The notes under the pieces: generated by a model | Databases searched by the model: none | The model's input: the letters and a program-made list of their open reading frames with translations, nothing else | Told to the model about the DNA's origin: nothing | Program-made: the position numbers and the translations under genes | Shown: positions 15,289-24,264 of the stretch, piece after piece | How positions within the stretch are numbered: position 1 is the stretch's first letter | Layout of the letters: each line of letters begins with the position of its first letter | Assembly (NCBI GenBank): GCA_032718475.1 | Contig: JAUCBJ010000782.1 | Location: 1 to 38,540 of the forward strand | Direction of reading: 5' to 3' | Source of the DNA: Nemertoderma westbladi | Lineage: Eukaryota > Xenacoelomorpha > Nemertodermatida > Nemertodermatidae | Length of the DNA stretch: 38,540 bases

Positions 15289-16248
15289 TTAGGATGTAAT
15301 ATTATCCTGGAATATAAGTTTAACGAATCCCTGAGGCGAGTCGAGAATCTGGGCGCAGAACGGGCAGCTGGGGTGGAAGGATTCGGCTCCGTGCGGAACC
15401 GGAACCGAGTTCCAGAACTCCGCTGTACGTTGCGACGTTACGTGTCCGCAGGGCCGGAAGGCGCGACTCGGGGGCTCCGAGTCGACGTAGAAGCAGCGCT
15501 CCACCCCGGGCACCAACGGCACGAAGGGCCCCTTCCCGCGGCACAGCGGGCACTCCCGCAGCCCGGGGGCGGCGCCCTCGCCCCAGTGGTGGCGGCCCAC
15601 CACGTGGCCGCACTGCAGGTAGGCGTACGGCTGTCCGGGGGTCTCCCCGACGACGCCGCGGCGAGCGGGGGGGATCATCAAAGTGTTGAAGTTGATCGGG
15701 CACTGCGGGCGGCGCGCGTTGACCCCCAGGAATAGCCGCTCGATCTCCCCACGCGTCGGGGTCGACTCGAGACCTTCCGACGATCGCCATAACAACGTGG
15801 CGCCGCACAAGTCGATCAGCGAACCGTCTCGGAGTTGGTTGGACTCGTATTTAACGGGTTCCGTGTGGCGCGGCGCGCCGCGGTTGTCGCGCGCGGCGAA
15901 CAGGTTCCCGCAGACGGAGACCTCCCGCCACGGGACCGCCGCCCCCGAGTCGCCGTGGAAACCGACGAGTGGCTGCATGAGGAAGACCCCGTTGGTGGTC
16001 ATCCCGTCCATTAGTCGGCCACCCGGGATGCGCCACTTTGTGGCGCGCTCGCCCAGCACGATGGATCGCGAGGTGTCGAACCCGGCCGCGTAGAGACGCG
16101 CCGTGTGCGGCGGTTGGCGGTCGCAGACTATCCGACAGGAGAAACGCGAGACCGTCGACTGCGACAATGTAAAGTCGTCCACTGATTGGGCGCCCGGGAC
16201 CGTATCCATGACAACCAAGTCTATTGGAGATTCTATTGAGCGACCAAC
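15289..16248 (-). CDS. Pellino E3 ubiquitin ligase, C-terminal exon
   Basis: This exon encodes the last 319 residues of a Pellino protein. It starts after a minus-strand acceptor (ATATTTTTAG, AG at 16250-16249) and reads VGRSIESPID, a stretch that joins in frame to the N-terminal exon. Family signatures include the end of the FHA-type domain (TVSRFSCRI, LYAAGFD, DGSLIDLCGATLLWR) and the RING-like domain: CGH at about residue 344 of the joined protein, CPLC at 364, CGHV at 398 and CPFC at 426. It ends LIFQDNITS and stop. In known Pellinos the FHA-type domain binds phosphorylated IRAK kinases and the RING-like domain catalyses ubiquitin transfer in cytosolic Toll/IL-1 receptor signalling. GC content is far above the flanks, producing long spurious opposite-strand frames. 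An apparent TTG start at 16218 is not real because homology continues upstream to the acceptor. Confidence 0.95.
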   Translation of the reverse strand, partial: VGRSIESPIDLVVMDTVPGAQSVDDFTLSQSTVSRFSCRIVCDRQPPHTARLYAAGFDTSRSIVLGERATKWRIPGGRLMDGMTTNGVFLMQPLVGFHGDSGAAVPWREVSVCGNLFAARDNRGAPRHTEPVKYESNQLRDGSLIDLCGATLLWRSSEGLESTPTRGEIERLFLGVNARRPQCPINFNTLMIPPARRGVVGETPGQPYAYLQCGHVVGRHHWGEGAAPGLRECPLCRGKGPFVPLVPGVERCFYVDSEPPSRAFRPCGHVTSQRTAEFWNSVPVPHGAESFHPSCPFCAQILDSPQGFVKLIFQDNITS

Positions 16249-16377
16249 CTAAAAATATTGGCCATTACTATTTATTTGGTTCAATAACCTAAAGGTACAC
16301 AAACAGCGCGACAATTAATGTAATATTTAATAGATAACCGAATTCTGAAAGATTCATAAATCAGCCAACAATTAGGG

Positions 16378-16473
16378 ATGTACCGGAATTCCGTTGCCGC
16401 CGGGATTCCGGCCGTTTTGGAGGGATTCCGGTTCCGGACGGAATTACAGATATTCCTTCGCCGGAATATTCTG
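16378..16473. repeat. GC-rich cluster of GGAATTCCG-like words
   Basis: A short island inside the AT-rich intron contains many overlapping ATTCCGG/CCGGAAT words after GGGATGTACCGG. Such a start resembles one end of a hAT-type element, but I found no matching inverted end nearby, so it may be a solitary fragment. No coding content is supported. Confidence 0.4.
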
Positions 16474-17015
16474 TTTTTACTTCTTTAATATCCTACTGAT
16501 AATATTATTTTTGGATTCAAACTTTATTTTTAAACGTTTAACTAACGAATCACAATATTATACCAAGAAAAGCCACTGGAGTAAGACACATGGAATGATG
16601 GAATGTTTTTGAAAACAATCGATTCCAATAAAAGGTTACACAGAGTTTAACGTCCAATTGAAGGGTTTACCAGTTTACTAAACCAAATAGACTACTGGTG
16701 GTCCATCTAAAGTCTAGTGAGTTTTTACATTTAAACACTTTTAGATTGATAATTATAATAATTAGTGATACATTAACAGTTTATTATTTAATTATATTCT
16801 GAAACCGTGTGTATTATATATTCGTAAAGAAATTTTACTGCTTTTAAGTTCGAGAAAATGGTCATTGCTTCAGAATAATCGACCTATTTGAACTATGTTG
16901 TTAACCTAATACGGGAAACAGTTATTTTTGAATTATCCGCTCAATCAAACCAAGGATACACTCAGAAAAACATTATACTCACTCATTAAACATACAATAT
17001 TGAAATGTTCTAGAG

Positions 17016-17208
17016 TTAATATACGGAAATAATAACCTGAAGCGAATAAAACTGAATAATCACTGATGCCGTTCCAGAAGCAAATTAACCTGTATAATTA
17101 CCGAGGCCGTAGGCCGAGGTTATTATATTAGGTTAATTTGCTGAAGGATAAGGCAGAAGTGATTATTACAGATTTATTCGCGGAAGCATTTTTATTTCCG
17201 CATATTAA
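17016..17208. repeat. 193-bp imperfect palindrome, MITE-like
   Basis: The left half reads TTAATATACGGAAATAA and later GCAAATTAACCT; the right half carries the reverse complements AGGTTAATTTGC and TTATTTCCGCATATTAA. The centre lies near 17112 in GAGGCCGTAGGCCGAG. The halves pair along nearly their whole length with scattered mismatches. There is no open reading frame. It directly abuts the trinucleotide tail of the LINE remnant to its right. A miniature inverted-repeat element or a foldback end is likely; no convincing target duplication was identified. Confidence 0.75.
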
Positions 17209-17740
17209 TAATAATAATAATAATACACAATTTCTTATTATGCACCTTTTTCGCAAGGTTCAAAGGCGCAGTAGTAAAAACAGTTAGAAAGTCAGTTGAA
17301 GGCCCTATTATATAAACATGTTTTGAGTTGAGTTTTGAATGATTCTAAATTAGTGTAAGTTCTTAAGCTAAGGGGGAGGCTGTTGAAAATAATTGGGGCA
17401 GCATGTTTAAATGCGCGGGAACCGACCGACTTTAAGTTGTATCTTGGGACCGATAAAGTCCACACTTGTTGGGTTCTAGTCGGGTTGTAGTTTGGAGTCA
17501 ACTGTTCAAAAATGTAAAACGGGGCGAGACCATTAAGCGCCTTCCACGTCAAATCTTGTACTCGATACGGAAGGTGACCGGCAACCAGTGAAGAGTTCGT
17601 AAAGTAGGGGTGATGTGAGACCGAACAGGTTGACCTGAAATAAGGCGAGCGCAGCTATTAAGTGCAAGTTGTAGTCTGTTGAGGGACACGGTTGGTAGAT
17701 TATACAGGAGACCGTTGTTTTGATCGATACGAGATATATT
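17209..17740 (-). pseudogene. CR1/L2-like LINE 3' remnant (reverse transcriptase C-terminus and 3' UTR)
   Basis: Minus strand. One frame (about 17725-17549) gives LQLALNSCARLISG, HITPTLRTLHWLPV and FRIEYKI. After a frameshift at about 17552, a second frame gives TWKALNGLAPFYI, SRAFKHAAPIIFNSLPLSLR and LESFKTQLKTCLYNRAFN, then stop at 17292. These are the conserved C-terminal blocks of CR1/L2-type non-LTR retrotransposons. The short 3' UTR contains a potential stem (GCGCCTTT pairing with AAAGGTGC) and ends in an (ATT)n tail at about 17209-17225, as in that group. It is 5' truncated. The words TTTCCGCA at 17195-17202 and 17762-17769 may be a target duplication. It lies inside the Pellino intron in the same orientation as the gene and is non-functional. 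Confidence 0.85.
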
Positions 17741-18250
17741 TTCCTTGTTTTTTTTTTTTCGTTTCCGCACTCACTGCATGAACATAAGGATGAGGTTAGG
17801 ACGACTAAATCTGTGTAACTATATTTATTTTGTTTTAACATGTAGCTAGGGTTTTACAATAGTAAATTTAATGGTATTAATGAGATGTCAAACAACGAAA
17901 ATATCTTAAGTTTCTTTTTCATCCGTTTCTATCTAATTTAATGATGCTCCCATTGCATTGCAGCTTTGGGTGAGGTCGGTTTGTAATAAGAGTTATATTT
18001 CTTACGAATATGGAATACTGGAGTAGAATTTAAAGTGCCATTCTGTCAATCTTATTGAGATGGTCATTTTGCTTAATGTCAATTTCTCTGATATACGATT
18101 TGAGAATAGCTAGGGCCTACATGTGAAAAGAAACCGTAGCTAATTTGGTATATTTGCTGTACTAGGAATACTAGTATAATAACATTCAATTCTATGAATA
18201 TACTGCTACATAACATACGGTATATATATTTTCTAGAATCCCGTATCAGA

Positions 18251-20634
18251 CAGTCAGGGAGATCATCAAATTTGAGAATACCTCAAATTTCAAATTATAG
18301 ACCCAATTTTGGAATTACCTCAAATTTAATACAAGGTTAGGTTAATTCTCTAAATTGGAGTTTTACCCCAAATTTGAATTTCATAGCAGCATAGTCAGAT
18401 ACAGACAGAAGTCATAGTTGGCCTTGTTCAGTAGTTGTTAGCTTGTTCCTGTATTGCAAAGGCAAAAAAATAAACTGATGTAGGCCTAGTGTCTGAGTGT
18501 TGTGAAATATAATATTTAAAACATATACAGTATTAGTTTAAAAAGGCTACTGGTAGGGCGGTAGGGGTGCAGTGGGGTGGTATGATCAGATGGCAGATGG
18601 TAGACATATAAAACGAAGTACAGAGCTTAAAGAACTTATATTTTTATATTGTTACTTTTTTGCTTGAATATGCCATAAAATCGGGAGAAAAAGTAGTAGG
18701 CCTACTTTTTTTTTTCCTACTGGTAGGGAAAAAGTTGTCCCCATAATATCTGAATATTGTAACTTTTTGTTGGGCACAGCTTTTGCAAAGTCGGCAACAC
18801 AGCAACCTGCAATAATATTGAATAATATTGCCACATAATAATGTACCATAGAGCCATAATTTTGCATTGATTTTACTTTTTCTCCCAGTAAAAAAAGTAA
18901 AATAAAACATTGGCACTTGTGTCAAATAGGGGACCCTCCTAGCTCCTAATCTGCTAACCCTGAAATCACCTAAACTGAAGTCACTTTCACTAGTGCCCGG
19001 TTACAGGGTTAGCAAAGGAGCAGGTTACAGAAGTGCAGAAGTGAGTTGAACTTGAAAGTAACCAAAAAACAATAAACAAGAGTTAGGGATATTGATATCA
19101 CCTGCACTAAATTTCAGGATTAGCTGGTGATTTCAGGATTAGCAGATTAGGAGGGTCACCTATTTGATTTGACACAAGTGCCAAAATATTTTTGGTGGAA
19201 TTTCTAAAATTTCATTGAATGTGTTGTTCAAAATTTTTGATCGAAAGTTTAGAAAAATCCATCGCTACACACTATTGCAATGCAAATTTAATGCCTGCAA
19301 GGTGTACTCCAGAGATGAGATAAAGCCTCGAGAATAGGTTAGTGAAAAAGGTTATACTTTTTGCCCAAGTTATAAATGATTCTGCTTCCTCATATGGTCA
19401 ATTTAAAAGGATGTATGTGTGTATAGTATAAACAAACAGTCATTTAGATTTCTAAAACATTTCAGATGTCTTGATAAGAAAGCAGAGTCTAAAGACTGTT
19501 TAAAAGAATAGCGATTAGTGATGATGATGTTTCTACTGTGTTCCAGGTCCAGCATATTCCATATGTTAATGGCCCTGATAACTGGATAAAGAAGAGGTGA
19601 TGTATGGAACATGCAGACATGGAAGCATGGGCAGATGGGCGGGGCATGGCCTTTACAGTCTCCAGTCGTATAGAATAACTAACAAAAGAATCAAGTCCAC
19701 ATCACATATATTGTATAAACCACGTCAACCTTTGCGGCAACATTTCTCTAGAAATGGGCTCCACACTGTGGAAGAATGATGGTACAGTATTCCAATTGAC
19801 AGATAGAGCTAGAGCAGGCAAATATTACATAAGTCTTCAGGTTGTCAGGAGAGGAATGGCTTCATTTGATGTACAAAGTTTTAAAGAGGACATCAACAAC
19901 CAGAAAACATATTTTTTTCCGAAGATGTGTGATATGAATGATGAACAGAACAGATGAATGCCAGAATATGTAAACTTCCAAATTCTGGAATTGATTCAAC
20001 ATCCTGACATCTACAAGATATAGTAGGTCTTCCTGAGTCTGTGACTGTGCAGCTGTGTGAGCTTGAATCTCGCAACAGTGAGGCTTTGGTCTACTGTTCT
20101 TCTTACCAACAGTACAGCAGTAAGGCTGTAAGGATAGCGAATTTCTCTAGTCTTCTGCATTTTTCTCACCAATCACTAAAGGAGTTAACAATCATTAAAG
20201 TTATTAAACATGTCATGTCACATTGGTCACTGGTTACACTGGTCACCCATTATCACCAAGCTCTATAAGCACTAAGCAGCAAAGCCTACTGCTACACCCT
20301 ACTGCTGGCAGGCTGGTGATGTTGTAAAGACTGGCGAAATTTGAGGTTTTGTCTCAAATTTGAGGTTTAACCTCAAATTTCAATTTTCGCCCCCAATAAA
20401 AGCATGTTTGCATCGGTGAAACATTTTATTGCATCGATAAAAGTTCTTATTTTACATTATATTTTAACATATTAAAAGTAGAAGTTGCTCCAACAGTTTC
20501 CCTAAGTCGCAGCAACACACGATATTATGAGCCTAAAAATACCTCAAATTTGAACAAAAAACCCCAATTTTCGACAGCCTACTACCAGAATTCGAAATTT
20601 GGGGTAACCCCAAAATTAATGATCTCCCTGACTG
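18251..20634. mobile_element. TIR DNA transposon-like element with 5-bp target duplication, in the Pellino intron
   Basis: Both ends carry CAGTCAGGGAGATCAT as inverted repeats (18251-18266 and 20619-20634). They are flanked by the direct repeat TCAGA (18246-18250 and 20635-20639). Six exact copies of CCTCAAATTT or its complement lie near the ends: 18281, 18318, 20337, 20356, 20371 and 20542. This is the kind of subterminal repetition that binds transposase in hAT-like elements. No frame inside resembles a transposase, so it is probably non-autonomous. A minus-strand frame at 19403-19612 weakly resembles a LINE C-terminus. The superfamily is uncertain: a CAG start suits hAT, but typical hAT duplications are 8 bp. 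Confidence 0.8.
18910..19184. mobile_element. 275-bp MITE nested in the larger TIR element
   Basis: The left end TTGGCACTTGTGTCAAAT and its inverted copy at the right end continue as imperfect inverted repeats for about 60 bp. They include GACCCTCCT, ATCTGCTAA and CTGAAATCACC. The interior has no reading frame. I could not find a clear target duplication. A second small inverted pair (GGGAGAAAAAGTA near 18684, TACTTTTTCTCCC near 18875) lies just to its left. Confidence 0.7.
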
Positions 20635-20973
20635 TCAGAGCAATATCTAAAAAAAAAGTAGACCCCTATAATTATCGGAAAAAATGGTATTATACAACAT
20701 TTATTTTATTTAAAATTATACGAAAATAATTTTAGCTAGTTCAGTAGTTTCCCTAGTTATATGCAAAAATAAACAATTTACAATAAAATACATAAATATT
20801 AATAATATAAATATTAATCGTATAAATATTAATCCAGTAATCGTATAAATATTCTAGACATAGCGACATAGGCCTACCGGTACCGGTTGGTACTGAGTAG
20901 ACCTACTGACATACGTCTAACAGTCTAATGCATAACGGGATCTCAGGATCTGGCCTGGGGATGGGCTACTCAC

Positions 20974-21366
20974 CTGAAACATATCTCGACTATCGTCAGG
21001 AACATAGGGAACTACAACTGTTTCCCTTCGCGACAAGGTGTAGGTTATCCTGTGGGAACCGTTATCGTTACGGGAACCTCCCTCGCCCTTCTCGGCTCCC
21101 TCCCGCTCCCACCGACTCTTCTTATCATCCTGCTTGTGCGACTTCGTCGGCGGTTTCACCGCGTTTGGTTTGTCTCGTTGTCTCAGCGTGAAACGCGATC
21201 TCCACCGACCCCGGTCGCCGCCGGGTAACTCTCCGTTTAATCCGAGGACGATAAGTTCTCCATAGACCACCGGACGACGCGGTTTACCTCGGCTTTTGGG
21301 CCTATCATCGCGGTCAGAGACAGCGCTAACTGGGTTGAAAGTCGTCCCTTCTGTCGCTAAACTCAT
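20974..21366 (-). CDS. Pellino E3 ubiquitin ligase, N-terminal exon
   Basis: Encodes residues 1-131 of the Pellino protein, beginning MSLATEGTTF at the ATG at 21366. Recognisable family blocks are YGELIVLGLNGELPGGDRGR, RSRFTL, YTLSRRETVVV and DDSRDMFQ, the first half of the FHA-type substrate-binding domain with its added wing. The exon ends in CAG at 20974, followed by a consensus donor GTGAGT. A lysine/glutamate/glycine-rich linker at about residues 76-104 (KQDDKKSRWERE onward) replaces a shorter segment in vertebrate Pellinos, which partly explains the 450-aa total against about 420 in vertebrates and flies. GATTTTAG immediately upstream (AG at 21370-21369) could be an acceptor for a 5' UTR exon; otherwise this is the first exon. 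No promoter element is evident. Confidence 0.93.
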
Positions 21367-21431
21367 AACTAAAATCAACGTGCAGGCAGACGTGTGTTCA
21401 CTGTTACCATGTAGCGTAGAAGTACTGAAGT

Positions 21432-21706
21432 CAGGGATGGCAATTAGCAGATTAGGTTTTAATATTAGGTTTTATTATTAGGTGAGAACTAATCCAGCAA
21501 TAATCTGCCAATCAAGCTCAGGCAGTCAGGTCAATCTAATCAATTAATAGGGCCTATACAAATACACAATACAGCCTGGCCGAAATATTACAAAAACCTA
21601 GCAATACCGGTACTGCAATAACATTCAAAAACCTGCAAAAACCTTCCAAAAACCTAACAAAAACCTAATTTTTGTTTTGAAAAACCTAAGGTTTTTGCCA
21701 GCCCTG
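21432..21706. mobile_element. 275-bp TIR element in the Pellino 5' flank
   Basis: Ends are CAGGGATGGCAA at 21432 and the inverted CAGGGCTGGCAA ending at 21706, as in small hAT-type elements. About six AAAAACCT words are packed between 21590 and 21685, and AGGTTTT words occur at the left end. The flanks ACTGAAGT and GCTGTAAG are only loosely similar, so an 8-bp duplication is not proven. The element starts 66 bases upstream of the Pellino ATG, in its promoter, 5' UTR or first intron. Confidence 0.65.
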
Positions 21707-21914
21707 GCTGTAAGGTGTACTAAGCTGCTAAGTACTACTTCTGTACTTCAGTACAGTAGTACAAGTTGGATATGGATAAGGATGACTCATTACGTTCCAC
21801 AAGAAATGGCTGGATGCAGGGATGCCCTCTTCAGCTCTTGCTTGTAAATTAGCCTATAAACTGAAGCCGTATTTTACATTGCATTGGTTTATATCAGTCA
21901 GTCAGTATATTGAC

Positions 21915-22232
21915 TAAATGCCAGAATGCCAAAGTGCCTTTAGGGAACTCTTAAGTACGATTTATACTACAGTTCCCCTAAAGCACTAAGGCATTTTGGC
22001 ATTTACGCTGGCTGGCTGGATGCAATTATCTACTGTACAGTAGGTAGCGTAGGCCTACCTGGAAAATGCCAAAGTTCCTTTAGCTGTTTAGGGAACTCTT
22101 AAGGATTTAGGCCTATACTACAGTTCCCCTAATGCAGTAATGCATTCTAGCATTTTGGCATTTACGCTGGATGCAATTATTTAGGTACCGGTACCTGGCT
22201 GCTGGAGAAAATGCCAAAGTGCCTTTTGGGAA
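21915..22232. repeat. Hairpin-forming repeats, two complete units and one partial
   Basis: The unit at 21915-22005 folds on itself: TAAATGCCAGAATGCC and AGTGCCTTTAGGGAACT pair with AGTTCCCCTAAAGCACT and GGCATTTTGGCATTTA, giving a stem near 37 bp with a loop near 18 nt. A diverged second unit lies at about 22064-22164 and a partial 5' arm at about 22206-22232. Both complete units are followed by CGCTGG and then GGATGCAATTAT. A MITE-derived tandem or a small-RNA hairpin are both possible; sequence alone cannot decide. Confidence 0.75.
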
Positions 22233-22239
22233 CTATTCG

Positions 22240-22847
22240 TGTGACTTACTGTGTACTGACTTAGCCACACGTCTAACAGCCTGACAGCTATCTAAACATT
22301 AACATATACCTACCAGTCAGCCAGTATACTACCAGTATACACAGATACAGGTGACAGGTATACTGCCAACTGCAGCAGGTACAAGCAACCAGTGCCAGTA
22401 TACTGCAGTACCTAAACGAAATTTGCAGTCTGGCTCTGGCAGTACCGGTACTGATAGTTTAAGCATTGCACCTTCATGACCTTGCTGCAGTGCTGGCTGC
22501 TGGCTTGGTTCCTTCTGTTCTGTCCTTGTTTATCTCAATATCTATCAGTCCATCCTGCTATCTCTACCGGCAGACCGGTACGGTACAGGTCAGCAGGTAT
22601 TTGATAACTTTATGATTCATCATTCAATACTCTTTCAACAGATGACAATACCACGCTAGTACAATACTACTGCAGTACGGTACTGAGACTGATTAGGTTG
22701 TAGAAACTGAATTCTGGAATTAGGAATGATCAATGATGATGAATTGGATTTGTCTAAATTTTTTGTTTTACTAGCGGATCCAAACCAACAGACCAATGCG
22801 TGTACTAAATAGATAGGGCTTATGACTGTATGAGACGGTAAAACGAA
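22240..22847. other. Non-coding flank rich in CAGTA/TACTG words
   Basis: No gene found. The stretch is cryptically simple, with many CCAGTATACT, CTGCAGTAC and ACCGGTAC words in both orientations. No unit repeats regularly enough to call a tandem array. Confidence 0.5.
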
Positions 22848-23035
22848 CTTAGATCCTGCAAGGCCTGACTTTGATGAACTTAAATCTTTGCGAACTTAGG
22901 TCCTATATGCGAACATACAGTAGATCCTACCTGGGTGAAATTAGATCCTACCTAGGTGAACTTATCCTAACTAGGTGAACTTTGATCCTAACTAGGTGAA
23001 CTTAGATCCTGACTAGGTGACCTTAGATCCCAATT
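22848..23035. repeat. Minisatellite with 21-22-bp unit
   Basis: Repeats of GATCCTAACTAGGTGAACTT with small variations. About five clear copies lie from 22925 to 23030, preceded by more degenerate copies. Non-coding. Confidence 0.75.
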
Positions 23036-23223
23036 TATGCTATTAAATGCCTTTGGGAACCTTATGAGAAATCTACAGTCTGACAGTGCGGCGATCACAT
23101 AGCGTCACTTTTTGGCCTCCCCTATGACATACACCATGTCCTGGAATATAGTGTCGTTATTCAGGTACCTGCCCCCCCCCCCCAAATTTTTCTACAAATC
23201 TTAATGAGATTGCATGAAATTTG

Positions 23224-23757
23224 GGCACTTTTTCGGTATTAGGGCCCCATTTTTTTATATTTATTTATATTTATATTATTAGTGAATGTTCTCGAACCTT
23301 AGTAGATTTTTTATGGTATAATGCTAGTATTTTTTACTAGCTAGTAATTTTTGGAAATTATTTTGGTCATTAATATATTCTTCAATGAAATGAATATTTC
23401 TAAAAATACTAGCTAGCAAAAAGATTTTTTATCGTATAATGCTAGTATTTAAAAAATTTTTTTTTTAAAAAGTGTCGCTCACTAGTTTCTATGGAAACAA
23501 CACATTCTAGAACATTTTATAATGTATTAGCTAGTTATAATGTTTCCAAATGCACGATTGAACTTTCGTGAGCTTGTTGTAGCTACTAGTACATAGCTAC
23601 AGTTGTAGCTAGTAGTTATAATTATATAGCAGAAAATATAACACCAAGTATATTTCAAACAATAAATAATTGTTAGCTAACTGGTAATATGCAGTAAAAC
23701 TGAATTACACTTACCCAAAAAATGGGGAAAATGGGGCCCTAATACCGAAAAAGTGCC
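23224..23757. mobile_element. 534-bp MITE with 8-bp target duplication
   Basis: Inverted ends of about 27 bp begin GGCACTTTTTCGGTATT at 23224 and end in the complement at 23757. They are flanked by GAAATTTG at 23216-23223 and 23758-23765. The right arm of the surrounding inverted repeat has only one GAAATTTG at the equivalent place (complement CAAATTTC at 24947-24954), which is an unoccupied site. The interior is AT-rich with CTAGCTAG-type words and no reading frame. An 8-bp duplication suits hAT, P or Merlin-type transposases; I cannot choose among them. Confidence 0.92.
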
Positions 23758-24264
23758 GAAATTTGAAATAGAGATAGTTCCACCTCCCTCCTCCTCCGTG
23801 GGTGAGCCAGAATTTTTATTTTTGCTTTCAATCTTTAGCTATACAAGCGTTTAAAAAAGGTGTCTCCGGTGATATTTCACCAGTTACATCGTAGTTATTC
23901 TTCAACCTTATAGTGATTTGTTGGTACTGATGGAAAGCTGGCCATGCAAGGATTCCAAATATGTAACATAATCTGAATTTCGTTGAAACATAGCTGAGAT
24001 ATGAGCGTTCAAAAGTTGCTTGGTTTTGCATCTGCATGAGGCTATTTTATTCTATTAAATAAAAATACCATATTCTAGACAACAATGCATTACATCTTTA
24101 ATCATACTATTACGTAGCTATTCATACAACAATAACCGATTTACAATTGGCGAATAATCCCGTACATAACTAAAATTAATAGTAATTAATATTAATATAA
24201 ACACCCAAGAGTTGCATATTTCTAGTAGTGACGGCTGAATGAATAGGGTTTGTAAAGTGTACAT

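Larger units (their letters stand above)
16249..20973 (-). other. Pellino intron, about 4.7 kb, phase 0
   Basis: Minus-strand donor CAG|GTGAGT (GT at 20973-20972) and acceptor TTTTAG|GTTGGT (AG at 16250-16249). The joined reading places FQ next to VGRS, matching the FQ-(I/V)-GRS junction that I know from other Pellinos. The interior is almost entirely repeat-derived: a GC-rich ATTCCGG cluster, a palindrome, a LINE remnant and a 2.4-kb TIR element with another nested in it. The gaps 16474-17015, 17741-18245 and 20640-20973 are AT-rich and show no gene. Confidence 0.92.

Noticed and set aside
15320-16093. Long frames at 15320-15808 (minus), 15373-15735 and 15683-16093 (plus), 15851-16036 (minus)
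   Set aside because: These are out-of-frame or opposite-strand readings of the GC-rich Pellino exon and have no recognisable motifs.
16218-16218. TTG as a start codon for a separate 309-aa protein
   Set aside because: Pellino homology continues upstream to a splice acceptor at 16249-16250 and joins the other exon in phase.
20928-21191. Plus-strand 87-codon frame over the N-terminal Pellino exon
   Set aside because: Opposite-strand shadow of a GC-rich coding exon.
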